NCBI GenBank assembly: GCA_036936605.1
Contig: JAUPFV010000002.1
Coordinates: forward strand, 160,944,813-161,008,812
Direction of reading: 5' to 3'
Source of the DNA: Limnanthes douglasii subsp. nivea
Taxonomy: Eukaryota > Streptophyta > Magnoliopsida > Brassicales > Limnanthaceae
DNA: 64,000 nt
Part shown: one piece after another, positions 46,076-57,737 of the stretch
How positions within the stretch are numbered: the stretch's first letter is position 1
Layout: each line of letters starts with the position of its first letter
Translations under genes and position numbers: made by a program
The notes under the pieces: model-generated
Databases searched by the model: none
Seen by the model: the letters and a program-made list of their open reading frames with translations, nothing else
What the model was told of the DNA's origin: nothing

Positions 46076-48180
46076 CGCAAATAAATTTTTTATTAAATAA
46101 TTCAAAAAATATCATTAATGGATATACTTTTGTTCGTCTTAAAGAAGGTTTGAAAGATACAAATATCTATTTGTAGTATGCAATTTTTTGGTATTAGGTG
46201 ATAATGAGATAGTTGATTGAGTATTTGTTGTACTTTCTTCTACATTTTAGTTTATTTATTATATTTTAGTTTTTATTTAAATTAAATTTACATTTAGTTT
46301 ATCTAAATTAATGTATATTTTTAGAGGAAAAGTTTATGTAAACTGCAGAATAAAGTTTAAAATTAATCTCAACAATATTTTTTTTTCAAAATTTTATTAT
46401 TATAAAAACTATAGTTTAATCTTGTAATACTTAAGTTAGAGGAGTTGTAGATATTATTAGATATTTTATTCTTTTTTAATTAAGCAATTATAATTAAATA
46501 TGATGATAGAAAAACTTTAATGATATAGTCAATATTTGATCAATTTTTTTTAGATAAAAATATTATAAAAATATAACCAAATAACTCAACCCTGTGATAA
46601 ATTTACTAAAATAGGCAGAGTTTCAACCTGTTTCTGTTGTTGTATGGGTTATACTATCACAATATAGCAAATTTACTACAAAATAGTGCCGTCTTAGCCT
46701 CTTGAAGTTTTAAGACTATTATATAATGAAGTAAATATTAGCTTTCTACTTGCAGGACTATTAGTTTTTTGGTCGTTCGTTCGCACTGGAAGTGCACAAT
46801 ATTCGCACCGGTAGTGTATCATAACAAGCACCCACAGTTCAACCTAACAAGGACTGATAGTACAATCCTTTGATTATCTATCTAATTTTGATTATTTGTT
46901 ATGGATTCAGAAAAGCATACACATCACGACCTATCACTAACACTGCAACTGAGCCTAGCATTATTACCGAGCCAGTTCAATCCCATGGTGAGGATAGACA
47001 TACATAGCGTTCATTGTACCGAAATCACGTTTGAAGCTAAAGTATATCATGAAAAAGGTTTGCCAAAAGAGGTAGATCATCAAGCCATCGTGAATCTGAA
47101 TCCGAGATCGACATGCATAACGGTGGAGGCGATGAAGATTCATCCCAAGAATCAAACAAACAAACAAAGCCATGTCACTTACGGATGAAAACAAAGTGGA
47201 ACATAAACAAAAGAATTTATTCTTGGATTAAAACAACATTTGCTTATTTCCAAACTACGAGGAACACGAGGCATACAACACTTCCATCGAATGAGTGAGT
47301 TTAATGATATATATATATATATATAAGTTGGTTTATAGCTATATTTTATAGATTATAAAAATTATATTATTTGTTTTAGTTTTTACAATCTCGTAGTGGT
47401 ATAAACATTTAGGCTCTATAAATGATTTTAAAAATATAAGGCTTGAGTAACCATATTGGGATTCATATTTTTTTGGTTGAGACTCTATTTGGAATTCTCA
47501 TTGCTCACCTAATTAAGTTTAATCCATTAGTTGAATAAATGTTTCTTCGAGTGATGAAACTAACAGATGAATATATTCTAGTTTAGCTTCAAGGAGATGA
47601 CTATCATCCAAAATGACGTCTATGTTAGGACAGGTCTCCCGGCAGAGGGTATAATATGAGAATATGACAACAATAATGCGATTGGGGATTCATATGCTAA
47701 ATACATCCAATTATTGGAAATTCTAACTTGTTTTCCGTTACGAGCTAAAAGCAAAGCGAAGTCTATTTTAGTATAAATTGTTTAAGGGTCACTTTTTAGG
47801 TGTTTTGTATCTAGATTCAAATTCAGATGTAACTATAAATATATGCGTACATGCTTCAAGTGCATACCATATGTATTTTAGATTGACAGCATATTTTTAT
47901 TCTTTCTTTCGTTTCTTTTTTATTTTTTTACTTTTTCGTTCTTTTTCTCTTCATCTTTTTTTATTATGAATATTTTGTTAAGATTAAATCTTAACCATAA
48001 CTACATCTTAGATTTATGAAACTATTAAACATTTATAAATATAACTTATTTTCTTATAACTTAAAATCACATGTTTAATTTGATTTAATTTAGTAACTGT
48101 TCTTTAATATTGATGTTGTCTTTGTTTCATATAATTACTTACATGCTAAGTTGTTTGTATGATGGATTTAGGCAGAGAGT
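46076..48180. other. AT-rich DNA, no recognised gene
   Basis: A 95-codon ORF at 46,901-47,188 starting MDSEKHTHHDLSLTLQLS has a plausible start but no family I recognise and no supporting splice signals. A short TA microsatellite lies at 47,308-47,325. A pyrimidine-rich tract covers 47,895-47,965. Confidence 0.4.
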
Positions 48181-48719
48181 GAGATGTAATATTTGTCTGT
48201 GATCTATATCATTACCATTCGGTTGAAATATTAGTATAATATGGTCATGACTTAGTAATGTATGAATGAGGTTTCCATATATCATGACCCAACTGTATAA
48301 CGTAGGAGACTAGAGATATAATCTACCATACAAAAGAGTTAGTTATTTCAGATTGAAAGATGATAACTGATGAACTCAGATAATTTTGACAATACTGCTT
48401 AACCCTATCCGAAGGACAGTTCAGACTGAACCATTATCATGAGATACCGAACAGGGTAATGTTAATAGAACGTGACTAAGCAAGGTGCTGGTCATTTCAT
48501 ATCTTGGGCTAATGGGTTCTAAACTTAACCCAAGCCCACAATCCAACCCAAAAGGCCCATGAGTCATTAATTAAGTATAAATACCTTTACTACTTTCATT
48601 AATGAGGGTGATCAGAATTTAATACAAGTACACACCTTAATTATCTCTCTACATTTCATCCTAAACCTTAAATTCTCAAAATACTTTACTAAATTACCCT
48701 CAATCAGAAATAATCCACA
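48181..48719 (+). repeat. Probable 5' LTR of element C (right border placed, left uncertain)
   Basis: The right border is placed at a CA (48,718-48,719) seven bases before the primer-binding site. The region has a TATA box at 48,576 and a C-rich AT leader typical of R/U5. A matching 3' LTR was not found beyond the accessory ORF, so the left border is a guess. Confidence 0.4.
48576..48583 (+). promoter_or_regulatory. TATA box in the element C LTR
   Basis: TATAAATA in the context TTAAGTATAAATACC, 143 bases before the inferred LTR end, is at the distance expected for LTR-driven transcription on the plus strand. Confidence 0.55.
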
Positions 48720-48725
48720 CTAAAT

Positions 48726-48741
48726 TGGCGACCACAATGGG
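48726..48741 (+). promoter_or_regulatory. Primer-binding site, tRNA-Arg-like
   Basis: TGGCGACCACAATGGG matches, at about 13 of 16 positions, the complement of a plant tRNA-Arg 3' end (TGGCGACTCCACTGGG), the primer known for Ogre-type Tat elements. Its place just after the LTR and upstream of gag fits. Confidence 0.6.
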
Positions 48742-49187
48742 AGCACGACGGTGCCTGAATTTCATATTCAAAACCAGCATACAAGGTAGTTCAGATGGAT
48801 CCAAATGCACCGAATGTTCCACTCCCTGAGGTGGAAGTTGCAAAGGAAAACAATGAATACACTATCGAGGAGCGCGATTAGTTGAGGGCTGAGATAGAGG
48901 CGTTGAGAGTGCTAAAACAAGAAGAGAAAGGGGTTAAATAAAGATCTGATGCTTTAGTACTTCACTATAGTGACAATCCTAGAGAGAACGAGCAGTCACT
49001 CAAGCAGCTCATCTAATGAGGCAGAACTTGTAGAGTCAGTTTCCTCCAGCAGTGATAAAGAGCCGTCGAAAAAGAAAATGAGGCTGACTAAACAAACATT
49101 TAAGAAAAAGGCATAAGCATGATAGGCTTAAGAAACACCATGGGAAGGTAAAGGGTTCAATTGATTAGCACATTGACCGTTTGCTGA

Positions 49188-50283
49188 TTGATCCCTTTGT
49201 TTTTCAGTCCGAACGAGGTATTTTTTACTACTCCAAATGAAGATACTGTTTTTAGCCGTAGCAAGAACTGGAGGCAATCGTCTTTATCTATGAAAATACT
49301 CTCTGGACACCTTCCCAAAAGGTTGGACAGCTCTAAGATGGAGAAATATGACGCGAGCAAAGATCCTGAAAACTATCTAGAGAGCAGTTTAAGAACTTTA
49401 TGATAAACTTCGATGACGACGATAAATTGTTGTGTAGGGCCTTCTCCCAAACCTTCATGGGAAGTGACCTCAGATGGTATAATAGTCTCCCTCAAGGATC
49501 TATAATTTTTTTTTATATATTTTGGGTTGCTTTCCGGAGACAGTTCGTGGGAAGCAAGGAGCTTAAGGGTAATGGAGATACCATCATCCATTATGCACAT
49601 GAGCCAAATGGTCTTTAAAGGAATACATCAACAGGTTTGTAAATACGAAGAACGGGTTAGTATATTTTTTTGAACAAGTTGCAATTGCTTCCCTCAGGGA
49701 GGGTTTGAATCCAGGAAACTTGGCTGATTCAGTAACCTGGAAGAAGGTCGTTGCTTTTGGAGGGTTGTTAAATCAGGTGGGGAAACAAATCAATGTGGAG
49801 GAGACTAAAAATTCCAAGGTGTCTCGCTTGATAAGGTCCACCACTAAACATCAATGCCTCAGGCTGCTAATCAGTATGGTTACAGATCAGAGGAGACTAG
49901 ACAGGGATCTAACTGGTCAAGGCAGAATCAGTCTTACCAAAATCAAAATCAACAGGTCAAAAAACAAGAGGGGACCATGGGTTCAACCTGAGTGGTTTGC
50001 TGAATCATGGGAAAGTGTGGTTATAATATATGATAAAACTAAAAATGAAGTACACTTTAGAAAACCAACAACATTTCAGTCCTCCAGAGAAAACCGGAGT
50101 ACCCGTTTTTGTAAATACCCTAATGACATAGGGCATGATATACATGATTGTATAGCCTTGGACCAAGAGGTCCAGAACCTCATTGAGAGGGATACGTTGA
50201 GGATCAACAATCCAATACCAACATTCCCTGAACTACTCCTTCAACCAATTCTGGAACATCTACACAGGAAGATACTATGCTGA
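49188..50283 (+). pseudogene. Element C gag
   Basis: Frames switch along the region. KMEKYDASKDPENYLES matches the gag start (xYDGTKDPxxHLxxF). DDKLLCRAFSQTFMGSDLRW followed by YNSLPQGSI matches the core (LCRAFPxTLxGxAxxWYxxLPxGSI). QFVGSKELKG and a LREGLNPGN segment follow. The zinc knuckle FCKYPNDIGHDIHDCIALDQ (about 50,107-50,166) keeps C...H...C. Gag would form the particle core and bind RNA. An internal frameshift near 49,400 and several stops disable it. Confidence 0.78.
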
Positions 50284-50380
50284 TAAATGAAAATTTTGAT
50301 ATAGATTATGAGTACCTTGATTCTGATTCGAGTCGGAATCGGGTGAGGTAATAATAGACAAAACTATTATTGTCTCCGGT

Positions 50381-51035
50381 TTGATTAAATATTTTGAATC
50401 TTTAACCATCTTTGTAGGGGACACTATGACTGCACCTTCTAGTTCTTCAAGGAAGAGGTATGTTCACATTTTGGCCACCCAGTTGGATGAAAGAATGTCC
50501 ACACACATGTACCAAACTCTAGCTCCTTTCATAGTTTTCGATGAGGATGACCTAGATATTGCAAGGCCTCATGAAGACGTTGTGGTAATAGGGGCATCAA
50601 TAGGGGCAATGATATAATTCGAATCCTGATTTACATAGGCAGTTCGGCAAATATCTTGTTTTGAAGCTCCTAAAAACAGATGAGAAACCCTTCGGTTATA
50701 CAACGTTCGAACAGGACTATTGTGGGCTTCATAGGGAGTTCTGCAGATGTGATTGGGGAATTTGAAGAAGAAGTATTGCTGGACAAAAGACCTTTTAAGA
50801 AAATGGTAAGAGTATTGTTTGTTGTGGTGGATTGGCCAACACTTATAATGCAATATTTGGGAGGTTTTGGATCTCTAGAATGCATTATGTGGCCTTTACG
50901 GTCCATCAATGTTTAAAATACACTGTCCAGGGACAAGTAGGTGTTGTCCGGAGCAATCAGAAGGTAGCTAGGAAATGTTATGCAACGATCCTTGCCTCTA
51001 AGTCTGTAAAGGCAGTCAAGATTAACAGGGATTAG
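50381..51035 (+). pseudogene. Element C aspartic protease
   Basis: The N-terminal flank reads STHMYQTLAPFIVFDEDDL and RPHEDVVVIGASIGAM. At 50,614-50,661 the frame gives IIRILIYIGSSANILF followed by a stop. The family consensus here is ILIDxGSSANIL, so the catalytic Asp is Tyr (codon TAC at 50,632-50,634). The C-terminal part has RTIVGFIGSSADVIGEFE and, after a frameshift, ISRMHYVAFTVHQCLKYTVQ and VGVVRSNQKVARKCY. It is not functional. Confidence 0.75.
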
Positions 51036-51149
51036 CAGCTATTAGAGCCTTCCACCGATGGGAATGGAATTGATGATCCCACGGAGGCTCCCAGTGTCAT
51101 AACACCCGTAAAGGAGGTTGAAATCTATTCCCTAACTGAGGGAAAAATA

Positions 51150-52140
51150 TTAGAATTGGTACCAAGTTGGCGCCAATTTTGAAACACTGGTTATTTTCTT
51201 TTTTAATGAGTAATCAACATGTATTTGCTTGGTGCGATGAAGATGTTATTGAAGTGCCAGCTGATATAATTTGTCATAAGTTGTCCATACAAATTGATGT
51301 TGCGCCGGTTGTACAAAGAAGAAGATCTTTCTCTAAAGAAAAAGCAGATGTGATTGTTCAAGAATTTGATCGTCTCACCAAGATGGGCCACATAAAAGAG
51401 TCTTAGTACTCTTTATGGACTGCCAATCCCGTCTCAGAATGACGCATGTGTCTCGACTTTACTGATCTTAATAAGGCATGCCCCAAGGATCCTTATCCCG
51501 CTCCTCGGATAGATCTGTTGGTGGATTATACTTCTGGGAATAAATTGTTGTCTTTCATGGATTCGTTTTCGGGGTACAACCAAATACAAGTAGATCCGAA
51601 GGATCAAGACCACACCACCTTTATTACGGACATATGTCTTCATTGTTATAAGGTGATGTCGTTCGGATTGAAAAATCTTGGGGACACCTATCAAAGGTTA
51701 GTAAATAAAGCCTTTGCTAGTCAGATTGGCAGAAATATAGAAGTTTATATAGATGATATGATGGTAAAAATATTTGAGGAAGACGCGCATATATCTGACC
51801 TTCAAGTTAAATCCTGAAAAGTGTGTTTTTGGGGTCTGGTCTGGAAAATTCGTGGGTTATATAGTAAGTGAAAAAGGAATTCAACCTGATTCGGATCAGC
51901 TCAATGCTCTATTAGCTATGGATCTTCCTCGGAGCACCAAATAAGTTAAAAGACTGACCGAACGATTGGCTGCGTTGAACAAGATTAGTTTAATATCATC
52001 AGACCAATGTGCTCTATTTTCCAGGTGTTAAGGAATGCCAACTTTAATAGGTCTCCACAGTGCAATCAAGCATTTCTTGAAATCAACAAACATTTATCTT
52101 CACCCAAGACTCTCTTTAAACTTGCCCAGGGGGAAAAGCT
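51150..52140 (+). pseudogene. Element C reverse transcriptase
   Basis: Blocks in order: FAWCDEDVIEVPADIICHKL; VQEFDRLTKMGHIKES then TAG; MCLDFTDLNKACPKDPYPAP; SFMDSFSGYNQIQVDP (first catalytic Asp kept); VMSFGLKNLGDTYQRLVNKA; VYIDDMMVK (YxDD kept); then after a frameshift FVGYIVSEKGIQPDSDQL, RLTERLAALNKISL and FLEINKHLSSPKTLFKLAQG. Catalytic motifs are intact, but stops and frameshifts break the frame. Homology jumps at about 52,160 from the connection region straight to the second RNase H. Confidence 0.85.
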
Positions 52141-52173
52141 GGATTTTTTTTAACTTCTCCTTGTGGTGATAAT

Positions 52174-52974
52174 ATGTACAAGGCTATATATTTTGGTTTC
52201 AGAGTTTCTAACAATGAATCTGAATATGAAGCAACTATAGCTGGTCTTAAGCTAGCCCTTATATGCGGGGCCAGAAGAGTTCGATTAATGAGTGACTCCC
52301 AACTAATTATTCACCATGCTCAAGGACAATCTAAAGCAAAGAAAGAACAATTGATAAAATACTTTCTTATGTTGAGAGAAGTTGATGCAAGCTTCAAGAG
52401 TATCTACTATGAACACGTCTCTAGATCGGAGAATACCGTGGCATACTTATTGGCAACCATAACTTATTCTGAATCTTACCCTTGGATTCTGATGTTAGAA
52501 TGTCTATCAACACAGATGAGCCAAGAAAACGGTAAAAAGAATGAAGAAAATATGAGCATAGTAACCATTCAACCCAAGGACTCGAGGTATGATATTCTTC
52601 AGTTTATTTCTGATGGGATTTGGCCTTCGGATAAAGCCATTGCTAAGAAAGTTAAGTATAAGGCTCGTGGTTTCTTGGTATTAAGCAAAACTATTTACAA
52701 AAAATCTTTAAGCAGCCCCCTTTTACGTTGCTTAAGATTTGGAGAATCCCAAGTTGTACTATCTGAACTGCATGATGGTGAAGGTTCCGCACACTGTGGC
52801 TACAAAGTCCTAACGAGGAGAGTCTTATTAGCAGGGTACTACAGGCCAACCATAATGGCAGATGCCAGAGATATGGTAAAAAATTGTGATCCTTGCCAGA
52901 TATATGGAAATGAAATTTACGTGCCAGCAGTTCCTGTGGAATCCATATCCGAACCGACATCCTTTGATAGATGA
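52174..52974 (+). pseudogene. Element C second RNase H and integrase zinc-binding domain
   Basis: This 266-codon open stretch is the longest of the retroelement frames. FGFRVSNNESEYEATIAGLK (Glu kept), RLMSDSQLIIHHAQGQ (Asp kept) and NTVAYLLATI (usual A-D-x-L-A, Asp replaced by Tyr) mark the archaeal-type RNase H. The linker RYDILQFISDGIWPSDKAIA and SSPLLRCLRFGESQVV lead to an intact HHCC finger: ELHDGEGSAHCGYKVLTRRV and KNCDPCQ. The block ends at a TGA. Confidence 0.85.
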
Positions 52975-53825
52975 GGGTTTGATCTAGTTGGGCCTCTTCC
53001 CATGGCATCTGGTGGATGTCGAACTATCATAGTAGCTATTGACTATTTCTCTAAGTGGATAGAGGCAACTCCCCTAGCTGGAACCACTTCTAAGGCAATT
53101 ATTAAATTCAGTTTATCTAATATATGTTGAAGATTTGGGGTTCCCCGAAAGATCACCACAAATAATGGGCCCCAGTTCGATAATAAAGACATGAAAATGT
53201 TTGCAACTCCAGAGGAATTCAATACTGTTTTTCCTCTCCTTTTCACCCTCAAGCAAATAAACAAGTTGAAGTTGCTAATCGGACAATCTTGTCCGGGTTG
53301 AAGAAAAATCTGGAGGGAGCTGCAGGAAAGTGGCCAAGTTATCTACAAGAAGTATTGTAGGCTTACCAAACTACTCATCGGGTTGCTACGCAACACAAGA
53401 ATCTCCTTTTGCCCTCATTTATGCGATGGATGCAATCACTCCCACATAAGCTACTTTACCATCTTACATAATCAAGAACTATTCTGAACAGACAAATGAT
53501 ATGGCAGTCAGGAATCAGTTAGATTTGATTGAAGAAAGAAAAGTTAAAGCGCATTTAAGAACGAAAAATTACCAGGGTTTGATGAGGAGCATATTTGCTT
53601 CCAAAGTTAAAAGAAGAGATTTTTAACTGAGGGAAAAAGTCTTAAGAAAAGTCTTTTCACACACTAAGGAAAACCAGTTCGGCAAGTTGGCTCCGAATTG
53701 AGAAGGTCCTTATATGGTATGTGGGAAAGTCAAACCAGGAACATACAGACTTCAAGACAAGGGGGGGGGGGAGAACACTAAAGCACCAATGGAACGTTGA
53801 ACATCTCACGTTATATTTAGAATAG
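52975..53825 (+). pseudogene. Element C integrase core and C-terminus
   Basis: GFDLVGPLPMASGGCRTIIV gives the first catalytic Asp. IDYFSKWIEATPLAG follows. RFGVPRKITTNNGPQF has Asn where the second catalytic Asp (SDNG) belongs. In another frame QANKQVEVANRTIL keeps the Glu. The end reads LAPN, stop, EGPYMVCGKVKPGTYRLQDK, an 11-G run (53,761-53,771) that breaks the frame, then HLTLYLE and TAG. The catalytic triad is therefore incomplete. Confidence 0.8.
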
Positions 53826-53876
53826 AACTCTCTTGTAAATATTTACTTTTGAGTGTCAATGTAAATATTAGGGTGG

Positions 53877-53928
53877 CATACTCTTTCCTACCATAGTGGC
53901 GCAAGGAGGTTTTAACGAGGTGCCCGAG
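53877..53928 (+). other. Conserved non-coding block after integrase (element C)
   Basis: ATACTCTTTCCTACCATAGT... then GAGGTTTTAACGAGGTGCC is the opposite-strand counterpart of blocks in elements B (22,526-22,578) and D (60,426-60,475). Confidence 0.6.
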
Positions 53929-54247
53929 TTTTTCAATAATATCTTATGCCTTCTTCAAAATTCTAGTGCAAAATTCTTCTTGACTTCACCATAGTATGAG
54001 GTGGTCGGATATTAAATACTTATTAAACACCTCGGCTCTCAAAAATCTTTGAGTTGATCGGATATTTTAAACACTTGATCATATTTATTAAACATATGTG
54101 TTCGAAATCATTTAATACACTAACTTAGCATATCTGAAATATTGAAGGCTATTTAAACACTGACAATAAAGAATTAAACAAAATTCACACAAAGGGAAAT
54201 ATGATATTGAAGTCTGATCGGAATAGACCCGATCCGTGGTTCACAAA

Positions 54248-54372
54248 TGCCTTGACCATTCAAGGATTTTGATTTTAAAGAACAGAAATTAAACAAACAA
54301 CACAACAAGATGCCTTGGCCATCCAAGGACTTTAGTTTTTTTAAAAAACATACAACATAACAATATAACCTT
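54248..54372. repeat. 63-bp tandem repeat in the element C spacer
   Basis: TGCCTTGACCATTCAAGGAT at 54,248 and TGCCTTGGCCATCCAAGGAC at 54,311 start two abutting units. Earlier in the spacer (53,990-54,120) GTCGGATATT/GATCGGATATT and TTATTAAACA words recur less regularly. Confidence 0.65.
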
Positions 54373-54960
54373 AGGGCTCATTCCCTTCGTTTTTTTCATC
54401 ACCATCGTTTATCTTTGGACTTTTGAGTTCAACACTTGAACTCTCACCAACTCCTTCATTATCTTCAGAATATTCTCCACTTAAGTAGTCGTGCTTATCA
54501 CCATCAGCCATTGTATGGAAAGGAAGGTTATCATATTCCACAAATCTCCACAAAGGACCAAGAGTCCTTTGAGGAAAGGTTTCGTGAAACAGCAAAACCA
54601 TATCGGATTTATTTTCATCATCTCTTTTCTCTAAAGAGTCCACCACTCCAGAGGCATACTTCTCTATTCCAAAAGCTATCTCTTCGGGTTGGTTTTTTAC
54701 TAGAGATGTATTCTCCCCTGTATTCTTCTTAAGAAGATCCTCCAAGTTGACTTTGTCTTCGGATAAAGTCTTGAAAACTTTGTCTCTAGCTTCTAGTTGC
54801 TCATTCAGAGCTTTGATTTCATCAGAAGAAGAAGTTTCCAGTTCAGAATATTTAGTCTGAAGATCTTTCTGAGTATCTTATGACTTGCTCAGTTTGGTAG
54901 CTAAAGATGAATCAGACCATAAAGAGGAAACTGAGTATCCACATTTTGGTGAATTATTGC
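54371..54960 (-). pseudogene. Antisense accessory ORF of element C (3' part)
   Basis: The minus strand reads ATKLSKS, a stop, then a coiled-coil-like stretch (LQTKYSELETSSSDEIKALN, KTLSEDKVNLEDLLKKNTGE), then SDMVLLFHETFPQRTLGPLW and an acidic tail ending NEGNEP and TAA at 54,371. About 165 codons are open after the single stop. The 5' part is missing or unrecognisable beyond 54,960, where a chromovirus fragment follows within about 600 bp. It ends opposite the integrase end, as in A, B and D. Product function is unknown. Confidence 0.6.
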
Positions 54961-55529
54961 TGACACGAAGAGTCTTCACTGCAATGATCCCACTATAAGA
55001 AACAATCCAAAAGGAGAACATCGTTTACACCTGATGCACTATTAACAAAAAGGTATATACTTATATTGAGGTATTTTACTAATGTGGCTAGCAAGTTTAT
55101 GGTGAACAACTTGGGTCTTACAAATACTAAACATTCAAGTCCTTATAAGCTATTATAGCTTAATTATCAAGATGAATTATACATCACGGATCAGGTCCTT
55201 ATCACATTTAGCATATAAAAATATCTAGATACACCTACTGTTTGGTAGACCATGGCGGTTTGATCTTGAGGTGTGACATAATGTATGCACAAACATCTAA
55301 TCATTTATGAATGATAATAAGAAGATCAACTTATCACCTGTTAGCCCATTAGAAGTTCATGAAATTCAAACACAAATGGTTAAAAAAAGCTGAGGTAAGT
55401 AAATCAAGCATATATTTATGTTATAATGTTACATGCAAGTCCATGAGTGCTACAAGCATCGTACTATATATTTTGTTTGAAGAGTTCTGTAATTGGGAGA
55501 TTAACTTGATAGGACTACCAACTGAAGTG
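54961..55529. other. No gene recognised
   Basis: The stretch between the element C accessory ORF and the chromovirus RT fragment may hold the rest of the accessory ORF, but I could not read it. Confidence 0.35.
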
Positions 55530-56920
55530 AAGTTTTTTTGAACAAGTATGCAAATGTTTCCAAAAGAGACACCTCATGGGTTTTCCCATCTTTGAGGCAT
55601 TAAACATCAAATTGATATTGTTCTTGATTCTGTATTACCAAATAAGGTAACCTACTATATGAACCCAAAAGAAACTAAAGAGTTGGAGAAGCAATTGCAT
55701 GAATTGATGGTTAAATGGTACATCCGAGAGAGCCTTAGTCCATGCGTTGTACTAGTTGTATTGGTACCTAAGAAATATGACAGTTATGAAATGTATGTGG
55801 ATTGTCGCGACATTAACAATATCACCATCAAATACGTTATAAAATTCCAAAACTTGATGACATGCTCAGTGAAGTTAATGGTGCCAATATGTTCTCTAAC
55901 ATTAACTTAAGGAGTGGTTATCACCAAGTCATAATGCATGAAGAAGATGAATGAAAGACATCCTTAAAACAGAAAAAGAATTGTGTGAATGGTTAGTTGT
56001 GCCATTTGGGCTTACTAATTCTCCAAGTATGTTTATGCATCGGATGAATAAATTTCTAAGAGTATATATATATATAAGTTTATTATGGTATATTTTGATG
56101 ACATACTGATTTACAATAAGATTTTGGAAAATTTTCTAGAGCACATTGAGTTGGTTTTGAAAAATTTATGACAAGAAAGACTTTATGCTAATCTTAAGAA
56201 GTGTATATTATATATTGATCATCTTGTTTTTACTTAGATTTATTGGAATTTCTCAAGGCGTACAAGTTGATCCATAAAAAATCGAAACAATCTAAGAATG
56301 ACCAACACTGATTACGATTGGACATGTTTGAATTTTCCATGAATTGGTTAGTTTTGATTGGATATTTATGAAATATTTCAGGACCTTAGCATCTCACTTC
56401 TATGATTAATAAAATGTGTCTTGCAGCTGAGAATAAGCACAAGACAAGGCTTTTCAAGGCTTCAAGATAGCCTCACACAACACAAGCACAAATTTTGGTT
56501 CTTCCTGATTTTGCAAAACATTTGAAGTTGAGTGTGATGCTTCAGGTCTGTATATTGCAGGTGTATTGACTCATGGAATATGACCTATAGCCTATTTTAG
56601 TAAAACATTTAGTAGAACGTCACTCAACTATCCAACCTACTATAATGATCTATATGTATTGGTGATATTATTGGGAATATGACAACATTATTTATTATCG
56701 AAAGAGTTTGTTATTCATACAGATCATGACACTCTTAAGCATCTAAGAGGCCATACCAAACTCAAAATAAAGCATGCTAAGTGGTTGGAGTTCATTGAGA
56801 TATTCCCTTACATTATCAAATTCAAAAAGGGTAAATATAATATTATAGTAGACACGTTATCAAATATGATAGTCTTCGAGATTTCTAAAGGGCGTTTTCA
56901 TAATAAAGACAAGAAATAAA
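55530..56920 (+). pseudogene. Chromovirus-like gypsy RT-RNase H fragment
   Basis: It starts with MFPKETPHGFSHL and GIKHQIDIVLDSVLPNKVTY, then MNPKETKELEKQLHELMVKW, RESLSPCVVLVVLVPKK and MYVDCRDINNITIKY. These are hallmarks of plant chromovirus RT (MNPxETKELQRQxxELLxKG, RESxSPCAVPVLLVPKKDG, CRAINNITVKY). INLRSGYHQV, YFDDILIYNK (YxDD kept) and RLYANLKKCILYIDHLVF follow. The RNase H part has [28 protein letters not shown] and [20 protein letters not shown]. Gag, PR and integrase are absent. It is a different lineage from A-D. Confidence 0.85.
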
Positions 56921-57476
56921 CTTTGGATATTGTTTAGAGAGATAATTAAGCTGCTTGGGTATTAACTATAAGGAGAGAAAGTCTAGAAAAAATGGTTGAG
57001 AGAGTAAATATTGTGTGTTTCTTTCAAAGCTTAAAACAGGATTTACATAAGAGACTTGGGCCCAAGTGGGCTTACATTAGATTAAACCATGCAGACACTT
57101 TTCATTTTTTACTAGAACTGGTCGATCTGAACAACTCATCACTAGATATCCTTAACTGATTATGGGATCACTTCAGATATAACTGCTCATGTGCTCCGGA
57201 TTTCAGCCAACAATAGTTGTCTTGAATAGAATTTGGTTGGATAGCCTTACTTCTAATTAGTATTACCCCAAAAATTGTTACATGTTGTTCCATTTTGGTA
57301 CACATGTCATATAGACATTTGACCCACAACCTTCTTAAGTGGCAAAACATGATATATTTTTCAAAACTGTTCAACTTCCTTATGCAAACACTGGTTGGAA
57401 GAGACCTTTCCACTTTCTCAAGATTTCCTTTCACTAGGCCTGCAAAAAGCAGCTGTTAAGCTTTCACACTACCCTT
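56921..57476. other. Possible left (3') LTR of element D
   Basis: On the minus strand 56,950-56,935 reads CTTAATTATCTCTCTA, identical to 48,636-48,651 in the element C LTR. A GCCCACTTGGGCCC motif lies about 120 bp upstream. Being between the accessory ORF promoter and the next fragment, it is the expected place for the 3' LTR of D. The match is short and AT-rich, so this is tentative. Confidence 0.3.
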
Positions 57477-57484
57477 TATAAATA
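57477..57484 (+). promoter_or_regulatory. TATA box upstream of the element D accessory ORF
   Basis: TATAAATA in the context CCCTTTATAAATACTCC is followed by a pyrimidine-rich leader, TTTTTAGAGATAGAGAGAAG and CAACGCC text, and the first good ATG at 57,738. The spacing fits a normal plant promoter driving the accessory ORF on its own strand. Confidence 0.55.
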
Positions 57485-57737
57485 CTCCGCCCTCTCCCAT
57501 AATATTTTTCATTTGCTATAATTTTTAGAGATAGAGAGAAGTTCACAGATCTAACCACCATAAACCCTCTGTTTTCAGTTTGATAGCCACCACAAAATAT
57601 TTCTCTAACGCCAGTCTAAGCTTCTCTTCAGATTTTCATGCTTTATGCCGCCAACGCCCTAACTGATTGGCTGTGTCTCTTAGATAGAGAAAAAAAAGTA
57701 AAAAAACTAAAATAATTGATGAGATTCCAGAACCAAA

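Larger units (their letters stand above)
48726..54960 (+). mobile_element. Element C: Tat-type Ty3/gypsy retrotransposon with antisense accessory ORF
   Basis: Order on the plus strand: primer site, gag (49.2-50.3 kb), protease (50.4-51.0), RT (51.2-52.1), second RNase H and zinc domain (52.17-52.97), integrase core and end (53.0-53.83), conserved block and spacer, then a minus-strand accessory ORF (54,960-54,371). It is the best preserved of the four such elements here but has stops and frameshifts throughout and lacks the first RNase H. Its gag/PR text matches element D closely (for example ERMSTHMYQ against GKMSTHIYQ). Confidence 0.8.

Noticed and set aside
46901..47188. 95-codon ORF with a good ATG, as a possible small gene
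   Set aside because: No recognisable family, no splice or promoter support, and an overlapping minus-strand ORF of similar length. Kept only as a note in the gap entry.
50611..50661. Stop after the protease GSSANILF motif as a readthrough site
   Set aside because: The adjoining catalytic Asp is already lost and other stops follow within the same domain, so this is decay rather than recoding.
53761..53771. 11-G run as a programmed frameshift site
   Set aside because: It lies near the end of the integrase of a dead element, far from gag/pol or RT boundaries. A homopolymer slip or sequencing error is simpler.
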